Origin: Rikenellaceae bacterium
GTDB lineage: Bacteria; Bacteroidota; Bacteroidia; Bacteroidales; Rikenellaceae
DNA length: 54,284 nt
Direction: 5' to 3'
Assembly (NCBI GenBank): GCA_017415005.1
Contig: JAFQJK010000099.1
Span: 1 to 54,284 of the forward strand
The notes beneath the pieces were generated by a model, which was given only the letters and a program-made list of their open reading frames with translations, was not told where the DNA came from and searched no databases. This document shows, one piece after another, positions 1 through 8,917 of this stretch. Position 1 is the stretch's first letter; every line of letters begins with the position of its first letter. The position numbers were made by a program, and so were the translations under genes.

Positions 1-149
1 TAAAAGGATTAATCTCTTTCCCGTTATCACTGCAACTCCCGTGCTAAACCCTGCCGCAACCGCCACGCAGCCGTTCAAAACCCTCTGCCGGGCGCACCCG
101 GAAAGCCGCCCGGTCATGGCCCGGCGTTCGGGATCACAGAGCCGCGCCC

Positions 150-2000
150 TCAGCGGACCGAACGTGCGATCGCTTCACGCGTCTGCTCCGGCCGGTACTT
201 CATCCGGATACGCCACAGCAATTCGGCGACCGATACGGTCTTGACCTGCGGCAACAAAAGCCGGGACGACACCCAGACCGGATCGAAACCGACCGACGGC
301 GCGGGGCATAGCCGGCTCGACCGCCCGAAGTCCGACCACGCGTGAACGATCGTCCACTGCAGCTGCCGGTCGCCCGCTTTGGCGGCCGCCAGCACATCGC
401 GGTTGATGAGCGACGAGACATACTCCGGCGTCCCGCAACGGGGACGGTCCGGGTCGACATCGTTCCACAGGCTGTATCGCGCCGTGACCACCGGAATATC
501 GGCACCGTCGCGGCCGGGAAACCACAGGATCGACCCGTCAAGCTCGTAAGGGTAGTATTGAACGGCCAGCATACCCGCCAGGCCGCCGATCTCCTCGGCA
601 TAGATACGGAATGCCTGCTGCGCCTCGGGACTCGACACGTCTTTGCAGATAAAGCCGAAGACCGTGATGCCGAGCCGGCGGAAATGGCTGTCGAGCCGCC
701 GGGCGAACTCGCGCAACAACGCCTCGCGGTCGGGCCGGTTCACGGCGAACTGGTCGGGATACTGATAGCCGCCGCCATATTCGATAAGCGAAAAATTGTC
801 GCGCTGCACCCGCGCGATCTCGTTCCACACCGACGGCGCCATGACCGACAGGTTGACCGGACAGGTGGTCCAGCTCAGCCCCACCGAGTCGCGCCGCGGG
901 TTACCGAGGTAACGGGGACTGTCAACGAACGCCCCGATCGTCCACTGCATATTATCGCCGTCGCTCATCACATAGGCATGGAAGGCGGAAGTATCGGCAT
1001 AGTCGATCGTCCGCGGGTCGATCTCGCGGGCCGGGATCAGATCGGTACGGTCGGCTCCGGCCGAGAGCAGCGGCAGGTTACGGCACCAGTTGGTCGCCGT
1101 GTTGTAGTGCCCCCAGCGCGTGATCGCACCGGTATACTCGTCCTCGTCGCCGCAGTTCCAGCCGAGGATGGGCGAGAGCGGACGCACCCATTCGAGCACG
1201 CGCTCGGCCAGCGTACCCGTATCGTAATAGAGCGGCAGCCGCTGGGCGATCGCAATGTCGCGGCAATTAGTCACCTGCGGATCGACACTGAGCGCCGACG
1301 TATTGTTCAGCTTATCCCGGTTCTTCTCAAAACAGGCCTCGGGACTCTCGCCCCGTGCGTCTTTCAGGCGACGCAGACCGTGCCGACGGGCCTCGGCCTC
1401 GAGCCCCTCCTCGATCAGTACCCCCTGCATCAACCCGGCATAGACCGTCGCCACATTGGACGAGAGGTCGATCCCCTCACGGCGCGTATAGAGCGGCCCC
1501 TGCCACGGGTCCTGCCGGTAGAGCACATAACCCCGGACGACACGTTGCTTTTTGAGGTAGTCGGCCAGCTCCCAGAGCCCCATGCGCACCGTATCGGAGA
1601 CACCAAGCTGATGCAGGACCTCGCCGAAATGACGGGCATAGGCCCTGCTTCTCGGATCGCGGATCCAGACCATCGCATCGAAGCGGCCTTCGTTGACCGC
1701 CTGAGCGGCCAGCCCCGAGAGCGACTCGAGCAGCATGGCCTCGGCCTGAGCTGCAGGCAGGTCGCAAACGATCACCCGCTTCGGGGCCCGTTGTACAGGC
1801 CAGCCGTAACGACCGTCATAGGCGGCGTCGACGGACATATCGCCGGACGCATCCTCCGGCAAAGCGGGCGCGGCATCGGAGGAGGCAACACGGGGATCGG
1901 CGGACAATACATGAACGGGTCGGGGCGCATCGGCAGCGCGAAGACCGGAGAACGCCAGCAGTGCCAGTGTCAAGGTCAACAGAAATCGCATATCACTCAT
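150..2000 (-). CDS. Secreted GxGYxYP-domain putative glycoside hydrolase
   Basis: The 616-residue protein begins with a clear signal peptide (MRFLLTLTLALLAFSG, Ala-rich cleavage site near AADA), so it is exported. The motif YGGGYQYPD lies about two thirds along; it is the signature that names the GxGYxYP family, whose members are annotated as putative glycoside hydrolases with an N-terminal companion domain. Asp-rich segments such as MSDGDNMQW upstream are also typical. Two starts are possible: the first ATG (MSDMRF) or the ATG three codons later, which gives a cleaner signal peptide. No SusC/SusD pair or other carbohydrate gene is nearby, so it is not in an obvious polysaccharide locus. No clear promoter is seen in the 115 bases upstream. 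The family assignment is firm; the substrate is unknown. Confidence 0.85.
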   Translation of the reverse strand: MSDMRFLLTLTLALLAFSGLRAADAPRPVHVLSADPRVASSDAAPALPEDASGDMSVDAAYDGRYGWPVQRAPKRVIVCDLPAAQAEAMLLESLSGLAAQAVNEGRFDAMVWIRDPRSRAYARHFGEVLHQLGVSDTVRMGLWELADYLKKQRVVRGYVLYRQDPWQGPLYTRREGIDLSSNVATVYAGLMQGVLIEEGLEAEARRHGLRRLKDARGESPEACFEKNRDKLNNTSALSVDPQVTNCRDIAIAQRLPLYYDTGTLAERVLEWVRPLSPILGWNCGDEDEYTGAITRWGHYNTATNWCRNLPLLSAGADRTDLIPAREIDPRTIDYADTSAFHAYVMSDGDNMQWTIGAFVDSPRYLGNPRRDSVGLSWTTCPVNLSVMAPSVWNEIARVQRDNFSLIEYGGGYQYPDQFAVNRPDREALLREFARRLDSHFRRLGITVFGFICKDVSSPEAQQAFRIYAEEIGGLAGMLAVQYYPYELDGSILWFPGRDGADIPVVTARYSLWNDVDPDRPRCGTPEYVSSLINRDVLAAAKAGDRQLQWTIVHAWSDFGRSSRLCPAPSVGFDPVWVSSRLLLPQVKTVSVAELLWRIRMKYRPEQTREAIARSVR

Positions 2001-2115
2001 TTCTTATTATATAAGTTGGGTTATAAAACAAAAGGTCTTCCGGACGTTCGACATCCGGTCACGGCATCGGATCGCAGCAGGACCCGGGCACCGGGATAAC
2101 GCCGAGAATGGCGTT

Positions 2116-4341
2116 TCACTCGGACCGGCCCGGAGCCCTGTCGGGCCCGGGCAACGCTGCGGGCCGAACAGCAGCGCCGCTGTCTGCGGGGTACGATACG
2201 CCGCCCTGCGGGCGAACCGCCGTCGTATCGGGCACAGGCCGTTCGATCAGGCCCCGGCTCAGCAACAGCGGCTCGCGACTTGGCGCATGCCCCCGGAACC
2301 GCTCGTAAAGCGTCATGCCGTCGGCCGTGCCGCCTTTCGAGAGGATCTGCTCGCGGAACGCGCGCGCTACATCCCGGTTGAATATATCGCCCGTCTCGAC
2401 GAATGCCGCAAAAGCATCCTTGTCGAGCACCTCGGCCCATATGTAGCTATAATATCCAGCCGAGTAGCCCCCGTCGAAAATATGACTGAAATAGGGGTAA
2501 TGGTAACGCGGCTCGATCTGCGGGACAAGACCCCGCTTCAGAACCAGCGCCTCGTGCTCGAACTCGTTCACCCCCATCGGGAGACTGTCGGCGAGCGAGT
2601 GAATATCGAGGTCGGCATAGGCGGCCGCCAGGTACTCGGTCGTCGCGAAGCCCTGGTTGAACAGCGCGCTACGCCCGATCTTCCCAATGTAGGCGTCGGG
2701 CATCGGCTCGTTCGTGCTGTAATGGAACGCATAGCGTTTGAGCATCTCAGGCTCGACGGCCCAGTTCTCCATGATCTGCGACGGCAGCTCGACGAAATCG
2801 CGCTCGACACCGCCCAGCCCCGCATACCGCACATCGGCAAAGAGCGCGTGCAGCGCATGGCCGAACTCATGGAACAGCGTGCGGACCTCGTCAAGCGACA
2901 ACTGGGCCTGCGCATAGTTGGTGGGGCGGGTGAAGTTGGTCACCACGCTCACCACCGGAGCCACGCGCACGCTGTCGTCGTAGCGCTGCGTGCGAAACTC
3001 GCCGCACCACGCCCCGCCGGCCTTGCCGGGCCGCGGATAGAAGTCGAAATAGAGGATGCCGAGGTGGCGGTTGTCGACATCGAGCACCTCGTAGGCCTGG
3101 CACCCGTCGTGGTAGAGCGGCACGGCAACCGGGCGGAACGTCACGCCGTACAACCGGTTGGCCAGCCAGAACGCGCCGCCCCGCACCCCGTCGAGCGGAA
3201 AGTAGGGTCGCAGCATCTCCTCGTCGAGGTCGTACCGGCGCTTGCGGAGCTTCTCGGCATAGTACCACCAGTCCCAGGGCTCGAACGTACTGTCGGACGT
3301 TTCGCCCATCCTGATGCCCCGCATCTCCCCGAGCTCATCCTGCGCCCGCTCGAGCGCCGGGGCCCACAGCTCGTCGAGCAGGGCATAGGCATTGGCCGGT
3401 GGCCCGGCCATCTCGTCGTCGGTCACGAAGGCCGCATGGCTCTCGTAACCGAGCAACCGGGCCCGCTCGGCACGCAGCCTCACGATCTCCTTCACGACCG
3501 GCTTATTGTCGTACTCGCCGCCATCGCACCGCCCGAGGTAGGCCTTATAGAGCTTCTCGCGCAGGTCGCGGCGGTCGCTATAGGTGAGGAACGGGATCAG
3601 GCTCGGCTTGCTCAGCGTGAACACCCATCGCGTCGGCACGCCCCGCCGGGAGGCCTCCTGGGCTGCCGCCGTCCGCACGCTCTCGGGCAGCCCCTCAAGC
3701 TCCTCGCGGCTCAGTTCAAGCATGAAGTCATCGTTGGCGGCCAGCAGGTTCTGCCCGAAACGGACACCGAGCACGGCCAGCTCTTCGTTGATCTGCCGCA
3801 ACCGCTCCTGCTGCTCCGGCGCCAGCGCGGCCCCGGCACGCACAAAGTCCTTATAGGTCCGCTCAACGAGCCGCATCTGCAGGCTGTCGAGACCGAGCCG
3901 GGCGCGGCGGTCATAGACAGCCTTCACGCGGCCGAACAGGCGGCCGTCGAGCATGATCGCGTCGTAATGACGGGTGATGAGCGGCGAAACCTCCTCCTCG
4001 ACGCGCTGCATCGCATCGTCGGTCTCGGCCGAGGCGAGCATGAAAAATACGTTGGAGATGCGCTCAAGCAGCTCGCCGCTGTTATCCAGGGCCAGGATCG
4101 TATTCCTGAAATCCGGCTCGGCCGGGTTTGAAACGATCGAGTCGACCTCGGCCGCATGGCGGCGCATGGCCTCGTCGAACGCAGGCTTATAATGTTCGGT
4201 TTTGATCGCTTTGAAAGGCGGCACGCCGAAAGGCGTGTCCCACGCGGCCAGCAGCGGATTGAAGGCCGGCGTCTTATCGGAACAGGCACTGAGCAGGGTC
4301 ATAAGCAGAATGGGTAACGCGATGGACAAACGGGTCTTCAT
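2116..4341 (-). CDS. dcp: M3-family metallopeptidase lipoprotein (peptidyl-dipeptidase Dcp type)
   Basis: A 741-residue zinc peptidase of the thimet oligopeptidase/Dcp family, expected to cleave short peptides, here at the cell envelope. The zinc motif HEFGH sits at about residues 491-495, with a downstream Glu near 518 in FVELPSQ as third ligand. The N-terminus MKTRLSIALPILLMTLLSAC is a lipoprotein signal with a lipobox Cys, so the enzyme is probably lipid-anchored. The frame is open to 4494, but those extra 51 residues lie over the divergent promoter and have no signal-like character, so 4341 is the start chosen. The protein is slightly longer than usual because of a Pro/Ala-rich C-terminal tail of about 45 residues. 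It is transcribed away from rsmE. Confidence 0.9.
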   Translation of the reverse strand: MKTRLSIALPILLMTLLSACSDKTPAFNPLLAAWDTPFGVPPFKAIKTEHYKPAFDEAMRRHAAEVDSIVSNPAEPDFRNTILALDNSGELLERISNVFFMLASAETDDAMQRVEEEVSPLITRHYDAIMLDGRLFGRVKAVYDRRARLGLDSLQMRLVERTYKDFVRAGAALAPEQQERLRQINEELAVLGVRFGQNLLAANDDFMLELSREELEGLPESVRTAAAQEASRRGVPTRWVFTLSKPSLIPFLTYSDRRDLREKLYKAYLGRCDGGEYDNKPVVKEIVRLRAERARLLGYESHAAFVTDDEMAGPPANAYALLDELWAPALERAQDELGEMRGIRMGETSDSTFEPWDWWYYAEKLRKRRYDLDEEMLRPYFPLDGVRGGAFWLANRLYGVTFRPVAVPLYHDGCQAYEVLDVDNRHLGILYFDFYPRPGKAGGAWCGEFRTQRYDDSVRVAPVVSVVTNFTRPTNYAQAQLSLDEVRTLFHEFGHALHALFADVRYAGLGGVERDFVELPSQIMENWAVEPEMLKRYAFHYSTNEPMPDAYIGKIGRSALFNQGFATTEYLAAAYADLDIHSLADSLPMGVNEFEHEALVLKRGLVPQIEPRYHYPYFSHIFDGGYSAGYYSYIWAEVLDKDAFAAFVETGDIFNRDVARAFREQILSKGGTADGMTLYERFRGHAPSREPLLLSRGLIERPVPDTTAVRPQGGVSYPADSGAAVRPAALPGPDRAPGRSE

Positions 4342-4358
4342 AACTCGGCTGCGTTGAT

Positions 4359-4389
4359 TTTGAATTGGCAAAGGGGTTTCGTAACTTTG
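4359..4389 (+). promoter_or_regulatory. Bacteroidota-type promoter for rsmE
   Basis: A -33 element TTTG (4359-4362) and a perfect -7 box TAACTTTG (4382-4389) are separated by 19 bases, the canonical spacing for the Bacteroidota primary sigma factor. The expected start of transcription is about 4395, giving a leader of about 35 nt before rsmE. Confidence 0.75.
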
Positions 4390-4391
4390 CC

Positions 4392-4399
4392 CAAAGTTA
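4392..4399 (-). promoter_or_regulatory. -7 box for the divergent M3 peptidase gene
   Basis: On the minus strand 4399-4392 reads TAACTTTG, a second perfect -7 box. With the plus-strand box it forms an exact inverted repeat (8-base arms, 2-base spacer CC). No TTTG is found at the expected -33 position; TTTA at 4418-4415 is too close. Transcription would start near 4386. Confidence 0.6.
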
Positions 4400-4430
4400 A
4401 CAATATAAGCGTAATAAACCGACAGGCCAC

Positions 4431-5138
4431 ATGCAATTATTTTACACGCCCGACATCGGCTCGGACCATTACACGCTGAACGAGGAGGAGTCACGCCACT
4501 GCGTGCGGGTGCTCCGCATGCAGCCCGGGGAGCTGATACACCTGACCGACGGCCGCGGCACGCTCTACACCACCGAAATAACGGATGCCCACCCCAAACA
4601 TTGCGCGGTCCGCGTGATCTCGGCCGAGCACGGATACGGCCGGCGCCCGTACAGCCTCACGATGGCCGTCGCCCCCACGAAGAACATCGACCGCTTCGAG
4701 TGGTTCCTCGAAAAGGCCACCGAGATCGGCGTCGACCGCATCGTACCGGTAATTTGCGACCGGTCCGAACGTCGTACGCTCAAGACCGACCGGGCCGCGA
4801 AGGTGATCACAAGCGCCGTCAAACAGTCGCTCAAAGCCTATCACCCGGTGCTCGACGAACCGACCCCGCTGCGCGAACTGATCGCCCGCCCGTTCGGAGG
4901 CACGCGACTGATCGCCTACTGCCATGATCTTGAGAGCGAGCGCGTTCACCTGCGCCACCGCATCGCGCGTGGAGGTGAAACGCTGGTTTTGATCGGTCCT
5001 GAAGGCGATTTTTCGCCCGAAGAGATTAACTTTGCACGCGCAAACGGCTTCCTGCCCGTCACGCTGGGCGCAAGCCGGCTACGTACCGAGACGGCGGCCG
5101 TGGTGGCCGTGGCCGATGTGGCGCTGCTCAACGACTGA
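4431..5138 (+). CDS. rsmE: 16S rRNA (uracil1498-N3)-methyltransferase
   Basis: A 235-residue SPOUT-class methyltransferase that methylates U1498 of 16S rRNA using S-adenosylmethionine. The N-terminal PUA-like part (SRHCVRVLRMQPGELIHLTDG) binds RNA. The C-terminal trefoil knot is shown by VLIGPEGDFSPEEI near residues 184-198 and LGASRLRTETAA near 212-224, which form the SAM pocket. Length is normal for the family. The start lies about 35 nt downstream of the predicted transcription start. Function is confident from these motifs. Confidence 0.96.
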   Translation: MQLFYTPDIGSDHYTLNEEESRHCVRVLRMQPGELIHLTDGRGTLYTTEITDAHPKHCAVRVISAEHGYGRRPYSLTMAVAPTKNIDRFEWFLEKATEIGVDRIVPVICDRSERRTLKTDRAAKVITSAVKQSLKAYHPVLDEPTPLRELIARPFGGTRLIAYCHDLESERVHLRHRIARGGETLVLIGPEGDFSPEEINFARANGFLPVTLGASRLRTETAAVVAVADVALLND

Positions 5139-5380
5139 CGCACAGCAGCAGCGACGGAGCCGGGAGATGCAACATCGGGCCGACGGTCCGGCGGCCCCTG
5201 CACGGTGCGGGATTGCGCAACGCTCCGCAGCAAAGCCGCATCGCCGGGTGTCGGGCGTCGGGCAGGGCTATACGGCGGCAGCGGGCCACAACGCCTGCCA
5301 GGGACACGCACTACGGGCAGCACAGCCTGCAGGAACCAGGTCGCCGCCGGGCGGCTTATCACATAATATAAATTCGCCAT

Positions 5381-7360
5381 ATGTTCGCAGAGACATTACT
5401 CATACTGGCTTTACTCTCGCTCGCGGTCTTCGCCGTCCCGCTCCGGCTCAAGGGGCCGTTCACGCTCGCGGTGACCGGTATCGGCGCGCTGCGCTGCCTG
5501 GCCGAGTCGATCGCGGTACTCGGGCGCGGCTACGGCCAGATCGAGACCCTCATCACGAGCCCCGTCTTCGGCGACGGTTACGCCGCCACCGACCCGCTCT
5601 CGGCGCTGTTCATGCTGATCTGCTCGCTCGCAGTGATCGCCGTGCTCATCTACGCGCAGGGATACCTCAGGCCCTACCTCGGCAAGAAGTCGCCCGCGCA
5701 GCTCTCACTGCACTATGCCGCCCTCTCGCTGCTCTACTACGCGATGATCGGCGTGGTCATGTGCCGCGGAGCGTTCGGCTTCCTGTTCATGTGGGAACTG
5801 ATGACCGTCAGCTCGTTCGTGCTCATCCTCTTCGACGCCGAACGCCGCGAGGTGCGCCGGGCCGCGATGAACTACCTGATCCTGATGCACATCGGATTCA
5901 TATTCCTCGTAGCGGGATTCGTCACGCTCAGGGCCGCGGAGCTGCCCGCGACGTTCGACTCGCTCGCGCTCTACTTCGCCGGACACAATCCGCTGCCGCT
6001 CTTCCTCGTCTTCCTCGTCGGATTCGGGATGAAGGCCGGTATGTTCCCGCTCCACGTCTGGCTGCCTGAGGCGCACCCGGCCGCGCCGGCGCATATCTCG
6101 GCGCTGATGTCGGGCGTGATGATCAAGATGGGCGTATATGGTATTCTGCGCGTCGCGCTGGCCATCGGCGACGGGCTGCTCGCCGTGGGCCTCGTCCTCT
6201 TCGTGCTCGGCATCGTCACAGGCCTCTGGGGCATCTTGTCGGCTGCGGTACAGAATGACCTGAAGCGCCTGCTGGCCTATTCGAGCATCGAGAACGTCGG
6301 GATCATCCTGCTCGCCCTCGGTATCGGCCTCGCCGGCAAGGCGTGGGACAACCCGCTGCTCGCGCTGTGCGGCGTGAGCGGCGCACTGCTCCACACCGTG
6401 AACCACTCGTTCTTCAAAGGCGTACTGTTCTTCGGCGCCGGCAGCGTCTATACGGCCACCCACACCACGGCCCTCGACAGCCTGGGCGGCCTCGGCCGGA
6501 CGATGCCCCGCACCGCCGCGCTCTTCCTCGCCGGCACGGCGGCCATATGCGCGCTGCCCCCGTTGAGCGGATTCGTCTCCGAGTTCCTCGTATACTTCGG
6601 CCTGCTGGGCGCGGTCGCCGAGCCGGGCAGCGGCACGATCGCCGCAGCCTGCGGCATTGTCTTCCTCGCGCTGATCGGAGGACTCGCGCTACTGGCCTTC
6701 ACCAAACTATACGGCATTACGTTCAGCGGCCTGCCGCGCTCCAAGGCTGCCGCCGAGGCACGCGAGGTACCGGTCCCGATGATCGCCGGGGCAATGATCC
6801 CGCTTGCGGGCATCCTTGCCGTCGGCCTCGCGCCCGGACTGTTCACCGGCGGACTGTTCGCCCTCACGGGACGCCTGCTCGGCATCGAGGGCGCACCGCT
6901 CATCTACCGCATGGCAGGGCCCGACCTCTGGAAGATCACCGCGGCAGCCGTGGTCCTGGCCGGCGTTGTCGGACTGGTCTGTGGCTATAAGAAAAGCCTG
7001 CTCCGCAAGCGGACCGTGGGTACGGGTCCCACGTGGGGCTGCGGGTTCGGCGCCCCGTCGCCGCGGATGCAGTACACCGGCGAGTCGTTCGCCGAGGGAT
7101 TGCAGAGCCTGAGCGGCCGCGCCGCGACAGGACGCCCCCAGATGGTGGGCCGCGGCGAGATATTCGCCGGGCGTCACAACCTCGACGTCCGACACCGCGA
7201 CCGCGTGGCCTCGCTTTTCAGCGCATGGTGGGTCGAGCTGCTGCGCCGTGTCAACGCCCGGGTAATGGCTACCCGCACCGGTAAGGTCAACCACTATGTG
7301 CTCTATGCACTGATGTTCCTGCTGCTCATTCTGTTGCTCTCACTCACCAACCTGATCTGA
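5381..7360 (+). CDS. hyfB: HyfB-like proton-translocating membrane subunit of an Ehr/hydrogenase-4-like complex
   Basis: A 659-residue polytopic membrane protein of the NuoL/M/N-MrpA/D family. The conserved core PLHVWLPEAHPAAPAHISALMSG and the lumenal NDLKRLLAYSS segment identify the antiporter-like fold, which moves H+ or Na+ in complex I and group 4 hydrogenases. The C-terminal PTWGCGFGAPSPRMQYT is the HyfB-type extension and separates it from plain NuoL. It is the first gene of an eight-gene run with spacings of 2-23 bases or short overlaps. No promoter box is recognisable in the 242 bases upstream, so read-through from rsmE is possible. The family is secure; which ion is moved cannot be read from the sequence. 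Confidence 0.92.
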   Translation: MFAETLLILALLSLAVFAVPLRLKGPFTLAVTGIGALRCLAESIAVLGRGYGQIETLITSPVFGDGYAATDPLSALFMLICSLAVIAVLIYAQGYLRPYLGKKSPAQLSLHYAALSLLYYAMIGVVMCRGAFGFLFMWELMTVSSFVLILFDAERREVRRAAMNYLILMHIGFIFLVAGFVTLRAAELPATFDSLALYFAGHNPLPLFLVFLVGFGMKAGMFPLHVWLPEAHPAAPAHISALMSGVMIKMGVYGILRVALAIGDGLLAVGLVLFVLGIVTGLWGILSAAVQNDLKRLLAYSSIENVGIILLALGIGLAGKAWDNPLLALCGVSGALLHTVNHSFFKGVLFFGAGSVYTATHTTALDSLGGLGRTMPRTAALFLAGTAAICALPPLSGFVSEFLVYFGLLGAVAEPGSGTIAAACGIVFLALIGGLALLAFTKLYGITFSGLPRSKAAAEAREVPVPMIAGAMIPLAGILAVGLAPGLFTGGLFALTGRLLGIEGAPLIYRMAGPDLWKITAAAVVLAGVVGLVCGYKKSLLRKRTVGTGPTWGCGFGAPSPRMQYTGESFAEGLQSLSGRAATGRPQMVGRGEIFAGRHNLDVRHRDRVASLFSAWWVELLRRVNARVMATRTGKVNHYVLYALMFLLLILLLSLTNLI

Positions 7361-7362
7361 CC

Positions 7363-8277
7363 ATGGAGGGAATCATATCGCTCACGCTGCTCGTGTTCCT
7401 CGCCCTGCTGATGCCGGGCGTGGTGAACCGCACCCGCGCCGTCATGGCCGGACGACGGGGTGTCCGCTTCTTCCAGCACCTGCACAATGTGGGCACGCTG
7501 CTGCAAAAGGGTGCCGTATACAGCCCCTCTGCGGGGTTCATCTTCCGCGCCGCCCCGGCCGTCTGCCTCGGGGCGACCTTCACGGCTCTGCTGCTGCTGC
7601 CCTTCGGCACGCACGGGGCCCTGCTCTCATTCAACGGCGATGTGGTGCTGTTCGCCTACCTGCTGGCTCTCGGGCGCGCGGCGCTTATCCTCGCTGCAAT
7701 GGAGACCGGGAGCAGCTTCGAAGGCATGGGGGCCGCCCGCGAGGCGCTCTACGGCGCGCTGGCCGAGCCGGCCCTGCTGCTCACGGCCGGCACGCTGGCC
7801 CTCGTTACGGGCCAGACGAGCTTCGCACGCATCTTCGCCTCGGCAGGGAGCCTGCCGCCACAAATGCTGATCGTCATGGGGCTCATCCTCTACGTGGCGA
7901 TCAAGCTGATCATCGTCGAGACGGGACGCATCCCGGTCGACGACCCGCGCACCCACCTCGAACTGACCATGGTCCACGAGGTGATGGTGCTCGACTACTG
8001 CGGCGCGGACCTCGCGCTGCTCCACGTGGCCGAGTGGCTCAAGGCCGCCGCGCTGGCCACGCTGGCCGCCAACGCCGTCGCCTCGGCCTTCGCGTTCAAC
8101 CCGCTCACGGTCCTTGCGCTCGCACTGGCCCAGGCTGCCGCCATCGGCGTGGTCGAGTCGCTCCAGGCTCGCAACAAGCTGGCCCGAAACGCCACCTATA
8201 TCCTGACGATCACGGCGCTCGCCTTCGTCGTCTTTATGCTGGCCTACGTCCTGCAACAGAACATAACCATCGGATAA
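7363..8277 (+). CDS. hyfC: HyfC/NuoH-like membrane subunit
   Basis: A 304-residue membrane protein of the NuoH/HycD/HyfC family, which anchors the soluble module to the membrane arm and lines the quinone-like cavity in complex I. The diagnostic segment ETGRIPVDDPRTHLELTMVHE lies near residues 185-206; its acidic residues belong to the E-channel. About eight hydrophobic segments are seen. It starts two bases after the HyfB stop, so the two are co-translated. Length fits HyfC. Confidence 0.92.
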   Translation: MEGIISLTLLVFLALLMPGVVNRTRAVMAGRRGVRFFQHLHNVGTLLQKGAVYSPSAGFIFRAAPAVCLGATFTALLLLPFGTHGALLSFNGDVVLFAYLLALGRAALILAAMETGSSFEGMGAAREALYGALAEPALLLTAGTLALVTGQTSFARIFASAGSLPPQMLIVMGLILYVAIKLIIVETGRIPVDDPRTHLELTMVHEVMVLDYCGADLALLHVAEWLKAAALATLAANAVASAFAFNPLTVLALALAQAAAIGVVESLQARNKLARNATYILTITALAFVVFMLAYVLQQNITIG

Positions 8278-8278
8278 T

Positions 8279-8908
8279 ATGCTGATCGCACTTGTCATAC
8301 TCTATGTCGTCACGCTCGTCTACTTCGCCATCACCGAGCGCTTTCGCAACTACGCGACCCTCGTCGGCCTGCAGGGCTGGATCCTGATGGGCATCGCACT
8401 GATGCGCCTGCACGGCGGCTCGCTCGCCGAGCTGCTGTTCGTCGTGGTCGAGACGCTCGTATTCAAGGCCGTGATCGTCCCGGCCATGCTGTTCCGCATC
8501 ATCCGCCGCACGGGCATCAACCGCGTGAGCCGCGGTGCGGTGAGCGTTTTCGACTCGCTGCTGCTCTCGGTCGCCGCGCTCGGAGTGAGCATCGGCGTGA
8601 CGTACTACATCGCCGACACGACCGTTAACATGGTCTTTTTCGGCGTCGCGCTCTACGCGCTGATCAGCGGGCTACTGCTGGTGATCAACCGCCGGCGCAT
8701 CTTCTCGCACCTCGTAGGGTTCCTGGTCATCGAGAACGGAGTCTTCCTCTTCGCCATGGCCATCGGCGCCGAAATGCCTTTCCTGATCAACATTGCCATC
8801 CTGCTCGACATCCTGATCAGCGTACTGATGCTCGGGATGTTCCTGAGCAAGATCGGCGCCGTAATGCACGACCTCGACGCAGACCGCCTGACCACGCTTA
8901 AAGACTAA
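8279..8908 (+). CDS. hyfE: HyfE/NuoK-like membrane subunit
   Basis: A 209-residue membrane protein with about six hydrophobic helices, in the HyfE position of the operon. The second half (LLLVINRRRIFSHLVGFLVIENGVFLFAMAIG) resembles NuoK, including the intramembrane Glu in the VIENG motif that takes part in proton transfer. The start is one base past the HyfC stop. The call rests on this motif, the hydrophobic profile and position between HyfC and HyfF. Confidence 0.88.
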   Translation: MLIALVILYVVTLVYFAITERFRNYATLVGLQGWILMGIALMRLHGGSLAELLFVVVETLVFKAVIVPAMLFRIIRRTGINRVSRGAVSVFDSLLLSVAALGVSIGVTYYIADTTVNMVFFGVALYALISGLLLVINRRRIFSHLVGFLVIENGVFLFAMAIGAEMPFLINIAILLDILISVLMLGMFLSKIGAVMHDLDADRLTTLKD

Positions 8909-8917
8909 ACGCAAGAC

